Positions 24,301 through 31,479 of a stretch of DNA of 64,000 bases are shown here, one piece after another. The translations under genes were made by a program, and so were the position numbers. The notes beneath the pieces were generated by a model. The model was not told where the DNA came from and made no database searches. It saw only the letters and a program-made list of their open reading frames with translations. The DNA is from Hydractinia symbiolongicarpus. Lineage: Eukaryota > Cnidaria > Hydrozoa > Anthoathecata > Hydractiniidae. The stretch spans positions 17,174,001 through 17,238,000 of the forward strand of contig NC_079879.1 of NCBI RefSeq assembly GCF_029227915.1, read 5' to 3'. Every line of letters begins with the position of its first letter. Position 1 is the first letter of the stretch.

Positions 24301-27300
24301 ATTCCACTATTAATTCACTATTAAGTTCACTGATAAGTAAATTCAAGGTTCAGTAAGTTCAATTAATTCTGGATATCTGAATGTTCTGAATAACTAGCTT
24401 TTATACTCTGTCGAGTTTCTTCTCTTTTATACTCTGCCGAGTCACGGTTGTCGAACCTAAAAAAAGAAAAGAAATTCATTGTAATTTTTTGTTTCAATAG
24501 CAAAAATTAACAAACTTATTTCTGCTAAGATACCAATACCTCACAAAATCAAGTTAAAAAGTATGTGACGCTAATTTTAATTGAAACATGCACTTAAAGC
24601 AGCTTCCCTCCCACTCCTAAATAAATTATAACCTGAAAATCATGTATAAAATACTAGCTGTTAACATGTTGTAATCCACAAGTTTGCTAGATTAGCTGGT
24701 TGTATACACGTTTCTTTTCCTATTTTTGACCTGCTTCAATTTTACTAGCAAAATGCTTCTAGGCTGAAACTTTCTTACTTTTTATTCTTCTCTTTTCTTT
24801 GTTTTAAAACACTATTTCCGTTGAGAAAAAAAGACTATTTTTAGAATAAATTTTTCAGGATGTAACTTCAGTAAAAATGTAAAGAAATGCACAGCCTCAG
24901 TATGACAGGATTTAATTCCTGGAGACCTTCATATTTACATTTTTATACAGTTATTTAATCACATAATTTCAAAACAGCATAGATCATGCAATATCGTTTA
25001 TGTGTGGAAAAATCCATGGGATCACCTGTCCTTTATATATTACTTTTCATTTCGCTTGTGGTTTTACACAAGTCCCTTTTAGTCGACAAACAGACAAAAT
25101 ACGGCTAGTATCAATATAAAGACTAATCGTTTAACCCTGAAAAAATTCATGGGGTTGCCCGTCCTTTATATATTACATTTCATTTTGTGCGTGATTTTAC
25201 ACAAGATGCTTTTGGCAGACAAACGCACAAAATATGGCTATTATTAATAGAGAGTATAGACTCCTATACATACAAAAGGGTGTCCAGCGAACAGACAAAA
25301 TATGGCTATTATTAATATATACTAATCGTTTACCAATGGAAAAATTCACAGGGTTGCTCATAATGTATCGCATTACATTTCGTGTGGTTTTACACAAGAC
25401 GCTTTTGGCAGACAAACAGACAAAATACGAACTCACAAAGAAACAAAATATGGCTAACTAATAGTTTCCCATGGAGAAATCCATAGGGTCACCCTACTTT
25501 TATATATCGCACTTCATTGTATAAAAACCATACATTTACGTTAGGTATATACGTTAAGGGGCTTTGAAAATTTTTTGGGCCCTGTTAGCAGTATATTGCA
25601 TTTAGGATTCGGACGACCTCCCTCCCCCTCTTTAGCGGATTTCCGTCCGTGAAATACACGACGATATCCCACAAACAGGACCCAAAAAATTTTTCAGCAG
25701 CCCCCTGGAATGTTTAAGGCTCAAAATCTTAAATTTTTTCCCTTGGCACTAACTATGGCAGCACCTCACAGAAACTCTAAACTAAGTTCACCCAATCTCC
25801 CATTATACAGGATTCCAGTGTTGGAAGGTATGTAATTAGCAAACGTGGTACATATATAGCTAGCTAGCTATACTTTATTTTTTCCCAGTCAGCATACATC
25901 ATGATGGCATGGCATAACTTTGTAAATATTTCAAGATCTAGCCTAGATACTTAAAATACTATTCCCTGTTAATTTAGAAAAATACTGTAGCTACAGGGAA
26001 GTTTTTAAAATATTATTTACCCATAACTCAGTTCAACACCACCAAAATTTAAAATTTCTTCAATGTTAGCTAGCTAGCTAGCTATTTGGAATGTTCTAGG
26101 TGATACCTAGCTCAACTTTTCGGTATGTTCGGTTGGTTCTGGAATGTTTAACAGACAAGAATTCAATATTAATAGATATAGGTAATAGATATAGGTAATA
26201 GATATAGGTAATAGATATAGGTAATAGATATATAGATATAGGTAATAGATATATAGATATATAGATATATAGATATAACAATAACACTACTTTAACGTCA
26301 ATATCCTATATTAAATTAATAAAGCTATTACAGTGCACTTAAAACTTTTAGGCCAAATAACTTGGAAACGAGGTGGTGACGTGAATGATTTTTCACTGCG
26401 TGGGTAACTAGGGTCCCCGAATCCGTTTCGGAATGGACGGGTTGATGACGTCACAAAAAACCTTCAAACCCTAATATCTCTGCAACCGTTTGTCAAAATT
26501 ATACGATCCAATACATTTTCTTGATCAGCGTTTCAAGATCTATACGATGAAGGCAACAGGTATACAGATTTTCAACAACAAAAAAACTGGTACTTTTCAC
26601 GTGCCATTGCTGACGTCAGCAAAATTTCTAAACCCTTATATCTCATTAACCGCTCATCAAAAGCACATGATCATATACATTTTCTTGATCAGCAGTTTAA
26701 GCTCTACACAATAGACGCGATGAATAAACTGAATTTCGTCAATCTGTTTTTGTATATGCACTGCTGACATCAGCAAAAAGTCTAAAATAACCAATTTTTT
26801 CATTGTCCTCCTGCCTAAGTGGATTTTTCCACGGGCTTTATCGACTAGTCTATATAATAAGACGCCAGTTCCGTGTGTCTGTGACAGGCAAAGTGAATGT
26901 GTTGTTTTTTCTAAAGAAACAGCCGCGGTAACATGTCACTTTTGCTAAACTTTTATTTTTATTCCGTGTTTTGTGTGCTTTTTCAAATTGATTTAAAATT
27001 TTTGTTTTAAAAAAGTCACGGTTAATTTATTTTATCGTTCTCATAAAAACCTTTGTGTAATAATGTAATCTTTATTACACAAAAGTCACGGGTAATTGAT
27101 TTTAATTATTCCTTCAAGCACGTGTCTATTGTCTACTGTTATATGAAAAGCATGTTCGTTTTATTTATTCCCGCTGAATGGAATTAGCAACAAAAAGTTT
27201 TGACCAAAAAAAACAATAAATTTTATGGTTAATTTCGCTCACCATTTCGCTCTTTTTTATTTGGTATCTATAGTGGATTTTTCCATGGGACTAAATACTA

Positions 27301-28483
27301 GTTTAAATAAAGCCATTACAGGGCACTTGGAAACGAGGTGGTGACGTCAGTCATTTTCACCGCGTGGATAACTAGGGACCACCTAAGACCAATTTGGGTA
27401 TGTTTATTAAGCCTCGGTTCCCAAACCGTTTCGGAATAAACGGGTTGATGACGTCACCATCTTTTAAACCATATTATTTTCGTAACCGTTTGTCAAAAGT
27501 ACATGATCCTATACATTTTCTTCATCAGCGTTTCAAGATCTATACGATAAAGGCAATAGGTATACGAATTTCTAAAGAAAATTTTTTTGTATTTGGGGGC
27601 ACTTTGCTGATGTCAGCAGAATTTTCAAACCTCTCTATCTCCTTAATCGTTCGTCAAAAGTGCATAATCCTATACATTTTGTTCATCAGCGTTTCGTCGG
27701 TAAACAAATTTCCGAAAGAAATTTTTGTGTATTGACGGGTCCTTGCTGACGTCAGCAAAATGTTCATATATACATTATTTTGATCTGAGTTTCAAGCTCT
27801 TCACAATAGATATTACACGGGTTAACAAAATTGTAAAAATTTTTTTTATATATTTGAACTTGACAGTGCTGATGTCATCAAAATTTAAATGACGGTTCTT
27901 TGTCATTTTTCCTCTGACTAAGTGGATTTTTCCACGGGCTTTATCGACTAGTATTATCTAAAAGCAGGATAATTTTTGGATGATAAGTTTATTAATAGGA
28001 ACATTCTTTTTTGCCGAGCAAGTTTAGTAAGGTTAACTAGTTAAAGCAGTAGTAAATGGTATATTCATGGTCTTGACAAAATATTAATAGATATGCATAT
28101 ATATGCTACAGTAGTATAGTGGAAGCCGTTAATTTTTAGAACTCTCATTCTACAGATGCTCAAGAATTTAATGCAGAACTAAATGAATTTATGACAAAAC
28201 GAGCCACTCCAATTTTAAAAATACCTAGTGTTGGTTATGCAAAAGGTTTGTTGTTTTTCTTTACTATGATAAATTGAATTATGTTTGAGTAGATTCTTCT
28301 ACGTCGCAACCTGCAATCTACCACAACGTCAGTAAGTAAATGTGCAGGTACACTTGTTTCGCAATCACTAATCTTGTGATGGCTGTTATGTAAGAAAACA
28401 ATTTTGTGGAAAAGAGGATATATAAAAAAGATTCTTGCTATGCACAAAATAAAGTTGTAGGTATAAATTATTTTACGCGATAC

Positions 28484-28516
<33 letters not shown>

Positions 28517-30644
28517 AGTCGCATTAAATTAGTGACACGATGTTATATTGCAGGATGATTTTTCATAATCATAATTGGTGGTGGTCATTTCTAAGTAATA
28601 TTTCTCAGAAACTCACATCGCGGGAATGATAAAAACACACCTTGTTTAACGTCGTATTATTAGAAATAAATCTTCTATTAATTACCAAGAATTCTTTTTT
28701 TAGTCGATTTGTACAGACTATACACATTGGTGGCTTCGCATGGTGGATATGGCCAAGTATGTTAGTTTTCTTTGTAATTTTTACTGAAATAATGATCTAG
28801 GTTAGTTCATGAAGGTAGAAATATTTCTACCTCCATGGTTAGGTCGAAGTAAACAACAACTGATTTTTCGTTAGACAATAGAAATATATTTTTTATGTTT
28901 TAAGGTGACCTTGAGAAAACAGTGGAGGGCAGTGTATGATTGCCTGGGACATTGCAGCTCTATAACCAACGCAGCGACGTGCACGAGAAAGGCTTACGAG
29001 AAGTATGTTACCAAAGGTTTTTGTCATAATATTGTGAAGCTGCTGCTTGAATTTGTTTCATGCATTACTTTCGGCAACATAACTTTTCGTTTTTTCTCAG
29101 CATCATAACATGTTACAATATCAAGTTTTTTTGTGTTTAGACTACTCTTGCCGTTTGAGAGACATTTGAGAAATAGAAAACAAACTGAACGGAAACAGAG
29201 GACGAAAAGCATCAATGAAGTGGCAAGAAAGTTGACCGAGAAGGAAGAGGTGAATATGATTTCAAAAAACGTTCAAGCAGGTAACGATGGCTCCAAGCTG
29301 ATACCGCCCCTGCAGGAGGGAGATGCGTTTAGGCTAATGATCCAAAAAAGGAGGGGACGCCCTTCAAAAGAATTTAGGGAGAAGATCGAAAGACTGAAAA
29401 GCATGAAGCAAAAAGTGGAAGTGGAAATCTACCCTCCTTTAAGCAAACATTCAAAGTTGCCGGCATGGTTAAATTCCTTGAACGTCGACATTGTTAATCC
29501 TCGACGTAAACGGGGATTGTCGTCGTCTCCTGAGAACGAACAAAGTGTCCCAACTAAGAAAACTCTACATGATGTTTCTGTCAGATCAGATTATCCATCC
29601 GAAAAGGGTGACAATGTAGTGTTAAATGGAACTACGCCTCCAGAAGGAAACGTGCAGTCCTCGGGGAGATTTGTTAAAGAAGAGTCTCAAATAGAGACAA
29701 TTTCTTCGGTAGATTATAACGAAGTACACGTAACGCCACGTGTAACTGATTCTTATAACATGGTATCACCTCACGACGATTCACGTGTGGTAAGAAATTC
29801 TAGTATACCGCTTGAGCCTACTGTGGTTAGTGAGTCTACTTTAGCTCATGAAACCGTACAACATAACTTATGTGAGTTTGAGATCAAATCTGTGCGCAGT
29901 TTGGCTCCTGGTCACGTGCAGCCGCAGTCGGCAAATGTGTCGCATTATATTAACTTTCATGACAATTCTCCAACGCACACCATAACTGTCCCACATTCTG
30001 TGTTGTCGTATCGCGATTTTCCGTCTTTGAAACAAAGTCCGACGAAGCACTTGCATTATCAAAACAGTTACACCTTTCAGGACGCAAAGTTTTCTGCGCA
30101 AAGGTTTAGACACAGTGAAGTCCCAGTGCAATCATTGAGGTCGTTCATCGGAGGTGAAAATTATGAGAGATGCAAGACTTCTACCAGTGACGCGAAAAGT
30201 TTTGGTCATCGTCGTCAGCAGTACGCATCATCTAGAAGTCAAAATCGACGTTATCGTCAACGTGACGAAACAGGTCGTTATCCAAATAATCGATACATTG
30301 ATCAAAAGCAAATTTGCAGTGAACCTAGGCGTGTTTATCAAGGGTACAGTGAACCTCCTAGTGAATATGGATACTCGGTGGTGTATGCGACTCAACCTGC
30401 ATACCAGAAAGAACAGCGTACTCGTGGAATTGAGCATGGTGACATTTCTTGTCACATGGAACACAAAGAACACGGTGCCAACCGTCACTCCATAATGTCT
30501 GTCAACGGAAAAAATGAAAGACATGCATATAACCCGGCTCGAACTACTGACGATTTTAGTTTAACGTCGCGCGCGCAGCGGGTAAATCGAGGAGAGACCT
30601 CGGAACACTTTCGCGTTATAAAGCCAGAGACATTATTTTCATAG
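372..30644 (+). CDS. ARID5: ARID5-family (ARID5B-like) DNA-binding protein, 8 exons, about 893 aa
   Basis: Exons: 372-383, 596-856, 1522-1909, 7227-7486, 28140-28245, 28704-28756, 28905-29002 and 29141-30644. Seen: all junctions are GT-AG and the phases agree (0,0,1,0,1,0,2), giving one open frame with a TAG stop at 30642-30644. Residues about 1-165 match the ARID5B long-isoform N-terminus in order: a QHG...YFK start, LGAFYFVRK, LYFNP, and SYPQYCRY at 158-165. GRPRKKK lies at 226-232. The ARID domain (about 313-400) shows a KR-TPI-K-P block, the HGGYGQ turn, RKQW, and an AATCTRKAYEK helix ending in LLLPFERH. A second GRP core is at 465-467, followed by a Ser/His/Tyr/Arg-rich tail that looks disordered. 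Known: ARID5 proteins bind AT-rich DNA and recruit chromatin modifiers. Inferred: a nuclear transcription cofactor and single host orthologue. Intron 4 (20.65 kb) carries the Harbinger, copia and Helitron-like insertions. Confidence 0.9.
596..856 (+). CDS. ARID5: ARID5-like exon 2: BAH-like N-terminal region
   Basis: The exon follows a T-rich tract ending in TTTTTTAG and ends at a GTATGT donor. Its 87 codons contain LGAFYFVRK, an AIAEFQLIW strand and a SVKLYFNP strand. That is the pattern of the conserved ARID5B N-terminus and resembles a BAH fold. The BAH assignment is inference from strand pattern. Confidence 0.85.
1522..1909 (+). CDS. ARID5: ARID5-like exon 3
   Basis: The acceptor is ATTTTAG and the donor is GTATAT; the exon ends in phase 1. 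It begins DEV, aligning with ARID5B's DEVIAV segment, and contains the diagnostic SYPQYCRY followed by a GGLAV segment. Read-through past the donor gives only five residues before a stop, which supports the splice. Confidence 0.88.
3282..3481. repeat. Perfect tandem duplication, 2 x 100 bp
   Basis: Positions 3282-3381 repeat as 3382-3481 with no difference that I can see. The unit starts at ACCTCATGCCCAATGACC. It lies inside a decayed minus-strand coding relic. Confidence 0.9.
4298..4498 (-). pseudogene. Small orphan reading frame, possible extension of the intron-3 relic
   Basis: A 66-aa minus-strand frame with basic composition and no domain I recognise. It lies just upstream, in transcription sense, of the relic at 2560-4290 and may be its decayed 5' part. 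Support is weak. Confidence 0.2.
5185..5500 (-). pseudogene. Decayed coding fragment, unknown family
   Basis: The minus-strand frame 5213-5458 is open upstream of its first Met to about 5490 (reading ...SHFIRTSLISSLINQ) and continues past one stop as a Lys/Arg-rich stretch. The composition is protein-like: charged amphipathic helices, no low complexity. I recognise no family. It is probably mobile-element debris within ARID5 intron 3. Confidence 0.35.
5501..7009. other. Intron 3 stretch with no recognisable gene
   Basis: AT-rich intronic DNA. Open frames here, such as 6720-6974, are short, rich in Phe/Leu/Lys from AT bias, and show no domain. I see nothing else supportable. Confidence 0.5.
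7010..7165. repeat. Imperfect tandem duplication, 2 x 78 bp
   Basis: The block around TAAACAAGCTGTC and TTGTGTTTGATTTTT at 7010-7087 recurs at 7088-7165 with a few differences. It sits just upstream of the exon 4 acceptor and is translated spuriously in the open frame that runs into exon 4. Confidence 0.8.
7227..7486 (+). CDS. ARID5: ARID5-like exon 4: basic GRPRKKK segment
   Basis: The acceptor GATTTTAG begins with TT, which completes the phase-1 codon from exon 3. The exon runs to a GTGAGC donor in phase 0. It encodes FKGRPRKKK, equivalent to the LKGRPRKKK patch in ARID5B, then an acidic and Ser-rich linker. Confidence 0.85.
7724..8972 (+). pseudogene. Harbinger (HARBI1-like) DDE transposase, frameshifted
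   Basis: The ATG at 7724 opens a basic N-terminus. Frame changes near 7890 and 7965 lead into the main open frame (in frame from about 7967 to 8891), and another near 8870 restores a typical C-terminal tail ending at 8970-8972. Seen: the first acidic residue in AIDGKHI, a GDSGRQSDGGVF block, GDEAFPL, and RVIENVFG supplying the last acidic residue. These correspond to the DDE triad of PIF/Harbinger transposases. Coding content is otherwise well kept. The single-base shifts make it non-functional as written, though they could partly be sequencing errors. Confidence 0.85.
9447..10328 (-). pseudogene. Harbinger accessory MADF/BESS-like protein, two exons, frameshifted
   Basis: Exon 1 is 10328-10091 and exon 2 is 9956-9447, joined by a GTGAGT donor and a TTTTTTAG acceptor. 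Exon 1 shows a LVDIIRAYPVLWN block, then, after a frameshift, AAWKEISNKL. Exon 2 shows WGKLKDNYRK and a FFAELSFL end, the three helices of a MADF/Myb-like domain. After another frame change a Ser-rich linker leads to EDDYRLFSLSLVNTL, a BESS-like motif. Known: Harbinger elements encode a MADF/Myb-like partner that binds DNA and imports the transposase. At least two frameshifts break this copy. Confidence 0.7.
10553..11456. other. Intronic AT-rich DNA, no gene seen
   Basis: ARID5 intron 4 between Harbinger 1 and the Helitron-like end at 11457. I find no long open frame, RNA or clear repeat boundary here. Confidence 0.5.
11457..11500 (-). mobile_element. Helitron-like 3' terminus (minus orientation)
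   Basis: A CTAG at 11457-11460, followed on the + strand by a short spacer and CCCGTGGAAGAATCCAC, is the reverse complement of the hairpin plus CTAG end found in other copies in this window. The 5' end of this copy is not resolved. Confidence 0.5.
11851..12212. repeat. Minisatellite, about 7 copies of a 52-54-bp unit
   Basis: The repeated unit runs TTTTTTAGATCGC, then ATTTTAAAAGTTTAAAAACG, then a GCGGCGATAGAAATG-type end. The seven copies differ from each other by substitutions and poly-T length, so the array is old. Confidence 0.85.
12623..12810 (-). mobile_element. LINE/SINE 3' end with (GAT)n tail
   Basis: On the minus strand the sequence ends in an ATGATG tail preceded by CATGGAAAACGG. 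A second copy lies on + at about 33784-33900. Upstream, the minus frame reads a GRPRKTWQEV-type motif and a DWKRVI motif, as at the C-terminus of many LINE reverse transcriptases. It is a 5'-truncated LINE or a SINE sharing its tail. Confidence 0.6.
12811..14468. other. Intronic DNA, nothing recognisable
   Basis: This part of ARID5 intron 4 has no open frame of note and no repeat boundary I can define. Confidence 0.4.
14469..14684. mobile_element. MITE-like inverted-repeat element, about 216 bp
   Basis: The left end TAGCTACAATCCCGGTC and the right end, reverse-complemented TAGCTACAAACCAGGTC, continue into matching TGGCAGTAA blocks. This gives imperfect inverted repeats of about 35 bp around a non-coding core. 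TA-type duplication is possible but ambiguous because the ends themselves contain TAGCTA. Confidence 0.6.
14880..14982. repeat. Left-flank copy of a host tandem-repeat unit
   Basis: The block GTAGGTAGCGACACC through TTAGCTGAACATGATAACAA closely matches 22206-22298 on the far side of the copia insertion. The element therefore landed inside a degenerate tandem array; removing it reconnects GATAACAA with CAGGCTG in register. Confidence 0.75.
14983..15145 (-). repeat. Copia 3' LTR, 37-bp deletion
   Basis: Aligns with the 5' LTR except for a 37-bp gap flanked by TTTTAT, the first bases TA instead of TG, and one or two substitutions. The paired LTRs are therefore similar, implying a fairly recent insertion. 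Confidence 0.85.
15177..19091 (-). pseudogene. Copia Gag-Pol polyprotein, broken by about five single-base frameshifts
   Basis: Minus-strand pieces: Gag start 19091-18765; Gag plus CCHC knuckle (CYSCGVAGHKASEC) and protease (LLVDCGATTHI) 18738-17851; GAG-pre-integrase and integrase start (LRTWHRILG, HTDLAGP) 18020-17490; integrase core (SDGGGKY, HSPHQNGTAER) 17466-17131; RT with WVDDIIITSS and RNase H with STCEAEYMAL 17224-15209. The last frame shift is near 15260, and the natural stop is TAA at 15177-15179. Frame changes near 18775, 17880, 17480, 17160 and 15260 separate the pieces; I see no other stops inside. Known: copia polyproteins are one ORF processed by the internal protease. It is defective as written. 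Confidence 0.88.
19051..19064 (-). promoter_or_regulatory. Copia primer-binding site (initiator-Met tRNA anticodon arm)
   Basis: In the element's sense the 14 bases after the LTR read GGTTATGGGCCCAG. They are complementary to CTGGGCCCATAACC, the anticodon stem-loop of eukaryotic initiator Met tRNA. Drosophila copia primes from the same tRNA region using a half-tRNA. The site is also translated as gag codons 10-13 (Gly-Tyr-Gly-Pro) and the first two bases of codon 14. Confidence 0.8.
19065..19264 (-). repeat. Copia 5' LTR
   Basis: 200 bp beginning TGTTAGATTGCC and ending TTCACA in the element's sense. The gag ATG (19091-19089) and its first nine codons lie inside the LTR. Confidence 0.88.
19265..19392. 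repeat. Host flank caught inside the copia tandem duplication
   Basis: These 128 bp of non-element sequence (starting AACAACAGGCTG) are repeated at 22134-22261. They belong to the host tandem repeat, not to copia. Confidence 0.85.
19393..22261 (-). mobile_element. Partial copia copy from a 2869-bp tandem duplication
   Basis: 19393-22261 repeats 16524-19392 at a constant offset of 2869 bp, including the 5' LTR (21934-22133), the target duplication (22134-22138) and 128 bp of host flank. It contains gag, protease, integrase and the start of RT (ORFs 21960-21634, 21607-20720, 20889-20359, 20335-20000, 20093-19374). It lacks most of RT and all of RNase H. The junction at about 19391-19395 joins RT sequence to host flank at a TGC shared by both. 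One difference noticed is a Gln-to-His change in the pre-integrase (TATTGTCC versus TAGTGTCC). All the shared frameshifts are identical. Confidence 0.9.
22137..22680. repeat. Degenerate host tandem repeat, about 4 units of 125-159 bp
   Basis: Units begin near 22137, 22296, 22422 and 22547. Each starts with an ACAG-type block then a TTTCC(T/C)GTGTTTTTAT block, then an AA-GTT-CAATAAAG-like tract and a TTTACCTGT or GGTAGCGACA tail. Identity between units is low. This is the array into which copia inserted. Confidence 0.65.
22681..23324. other. Intronic DNA without recognisable genes
   Basis: Continuation of ARID5 intron 4. Minus-strand frames are full of stops. Nothing supportable is seen. Confidence 0.4.
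23325..23567 (-). pseudogene. Fragment with KYRES...GRVKQK repeats, downstream of the 2A/C76 ORF
   Basis: An 80-aa minus-strand frame ending in a basic tract built of short repeats (RKYRESERGRVKQKNS, then GKCQKTEHG). From memory, similar basic KYR/GR repeats occur in large cnidarian proteins of transposon or viral type that also carry protease and helicase domains. It lies 76 bp downstream of the 2A/C76 reading frame, on the same strand, and is probably a decayed later segment of the same gene. Confidence 0.4.
23644..24234 (-). CDS. 2A-like peptide fused to a C76-like (herpes tegument USP/OTU-type) cysteine-protease domain
   Basis: A 196-aa ORF. Residues 33-46 read VLLLSGDVETNPGP, a full 2A ribosome-skipping motif; translation would break between Gly45 and Pro46, releasing a 45-aa leader. 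Downstream, a GSFHQGD block, GTQCMCNSL (candidate catalytic Cys72 or Cys74), a DLDHIL motif, and FDPHSQ with candidate Asp189 and His191 follow the order of peptidase C76-type domains (QC-CNSL ... DSHSR). Those domains occur in herpesvirus tegument deubiquitinases and in many invertebrate mobile-element proteins. The ORF stops just after the His, earlier than usual. Leader residues 1-32 are short and hydrophobic/basic. It lies antisense in ARID5 intron 4. Likely a captured or mobile gene, possibly decayed; function inferred, not shown. Confidence 0.7.
   Translation of the reverse strand: MTEVSLAFKMFFSRSHVTTANMSPAYKSCRRMVLLLSGDVETNPGPCTILKSVQGSFHQGDVRLGTFTGTQCMCNSLFAIVWSALKKVSFCNPGDLDHILYEGTKWYTNLGYTNQYLSASELSNSLVLENEVIEIQSIENVSHIITDDSTSLRTFHNSSESDKGQGMLGIIRGVSFAIVWDHPQIYLFDPHSQTSK
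24239..24345. repeat. 12-bp minisatellite directly upstream of the 2A/C76 ORF
   Basis: About eight copies of a TTCACTA(T/C)(T/C)AA(G/A/T) unit with substitutions and one shortened copy. It begins about 5 bp upstream of the minus-strand ATG at 24234. Confidence 0.8.
24399..24984. other. Non-coding intronic stretch
   Basis: A short direct repeat of TTTTATACTCTG(C/T)CGAGT lies near 24399-24441. Otherwise I see no gene or element. Confidence 0.4.
24985..25560 (-). repeat. Cluster of about four degenerate Helitron-like units (minus)
   Basis: Four imperfect copies start near 25005, 25135, 25330 and 25465 with GGAAAAATCCA(T/C)GGG-like hairpin sequence. They continue through CCTTTATATATTAC and GTTTTACACAAG and end near GACAAACAGACAAAATA(C/T)GGCTA. 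This is the reverse complement of the order in the 31480-32440 array. Confidence 0.65.
26164..26278. repeat. Simple repeat (TAGGTAATAGATA and ATAGAT units)
   Basis: Tandem 12-bp ATAGGTAATAGA-type copies grade into a 6-8-bp ATAGAT repeat. Translations across it are repeats, not genes. Confidence 0.85.
26311..26848 (+). mobile_element. Non-autonomous Helitron-like element (family alpha), copy 1
   Basis: Starts near TTAAATTAATAAAGC and ends with the hairpin GTGGATTTTTCCACGGG, a short spacer and CTAG at 26845-26848. It shares ACGAGGTGGTGACGTCA-like and GGGTTGATGACGTCAC blocks with the copy at 27302-27951. Non-coding. Confidence 0.6.
26849..27301 (+). mobile_element. Helitron-like element (family beta), head-to-tail with its neighbours
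   Basis: Begins TCTATATAATAAGACGCC directly after the previous CTAG, has a CCGTGTGTCTGTGACAGGC 5' block, and ends at TCCATGGGACTAAATACTAG (27298-27301). A similar 5' end starts at 63548. Non-coding. Confidence 0.6.
27302..27951 (+). mobile_element. Helitron-like element (family alpha), copy 2
   Basis: Begins TTTAAATAAAGCC and ends CCACGGGCTTTATCGACTAG (27932-27951). It is homologous over its length to 26311-26848. Frames such as 27394-27735 fall inside it and are not genes. Confidence 0.6.
28140..28245 (+). CDS. ARID5: ARID5-like exon 5: first ARID helices
   Basis: The exon lies 20.65 kb downstream of exon 4. The acceptor is AATTTTTAG and it starts in phase 0. It encodes DAQEFNAEL and a KRATPILKIPSVGY block, the canonical ARID N-terminal half. 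It ends in phase 1 at a GTTTGT donor. Confidence 0.88.
28487..28516. repeat. (TA)n microsatellite in ARID5 intron 5
   Basis: About fifteen TA dinucleotides between ARID exons 5 and 6. Confidence 0.9.
28704..28756 (+). CDS. ARID5: ARID5-like exon 6: ARID core
   Basis: This 53-nt exon encodes VDLYRLYTLVASHGGYGQ, the central ARID helix and the GGY turn. The acceptor is TTTTTTTAG and the donor GTATGT. Confidence 0.88.
28905..29002 (+). CDS. ARID5: ARID5-like exon 7: ARID HTH/recognition region
   Basis: It encodes VTLRKQWRAVYDCLG and NAATCTRKAYEK, matching the ARID loop-helix that contacts DNA. It ends in phase 2 at GTATGT. The next exon supplies the last base of the Lys codon. Confidence 0.88.
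29141..30644 (+). CDS. ARID5: ARID5-like exon 8: ARID end and C-terminal tail
   Basis: It begins by completing the Lys codon and encodes LLLPFERH, the end of the ARID domain. A basic stretch, RGRPSKE and about 420 residues of low-complexity Ser/His/Arg/Tyr-rich tail follow. The stop is at 30642-30644. ORFs on other frames across this exon are shadows. No canonical AATAAA was noticed in the next 600 bases, so the polyadenylation site is unplaced. Confidence 0.88.
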
Positions 30645-31479
30645 ACAAAAAATGTGCAGTCTTCTACTGTGATTAATCTATGAAGATGTACTTCTATCCT
30701 GTTCTAAGCATAGATAGAAACTTTTATAGTGGATAAGCTTTATATGTTCTAGAACATACTGCACTCTGTTTTTTTACATGTATTTAAAAATCTTTTATTA
30801 TAAGTAGTTTCACAAGTAATAATTTTTAGCTGGTTTTTATTTAATTTTATCAGTTAGCCATGTTTTTTAATAACCTTTGTCTCTCGTTATCTAGATGATA
30901 TATCTTTCGACTTCAGTTTAGGAGAATTTTTTCTGTGATTTTTTAGCACATACAAGCACATGTACGTTTTCATGCATATATATAAGAAGTAGTAATTGTT
31001 TACGATTGTTAAGTTACATTTAAAACCTTGTTTATATTTAAATTTTATTTATATGTGCATAATTTTTGTTTGTGAATTTTTTTGGTTAAAATGTCAAATT
31101 ATAAAATTTTTATGTATATAGTTTTGTATTGATATCTAATGTAATCCATTTATCTAATTGACGTGTCTTCTTTCATTATGTTTATTTTCAAATTCTTGGA
31201 GCTTAGTAGATCTCTTGTTCCGTAAGCTTTTTTCCCATCTGCTAACCCTTTGTGGGGGTTTCAGAAAAGAAAAAAATTGTAAAATACATACAGTGAAACA
31301 GTGAACTTAAATTTTAATTTATGGAATTGTTTCGACAATCGGATTATTTTGCGAAGCCAACAAAACAACAAAATTTATCCTCTTTGGAGGTCAAAAAAAC
31401 TGAAAGGGCTAAAGGTGGCAATTATATTAAATTTACGTTGTAGAGCTTAAAAAGTTGTCTTTTACGGAGGAGTTTCTAG
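30645..31479 (+). other. 3' UTR and downstream region of the ARID5-like gene
   Basis: AT-rich and non-coding, starting at the ARID5 stop. No AATAAA was noticed close to the stop, so the transcript end is unknown. Confidence 0.4.

Noticed and set aside
29868-30524. Minus-strand and second-frame ORFs over the ARID5 last exon
   Set aside because: They are shadows of the long exon, with no domain and no splice or start context.
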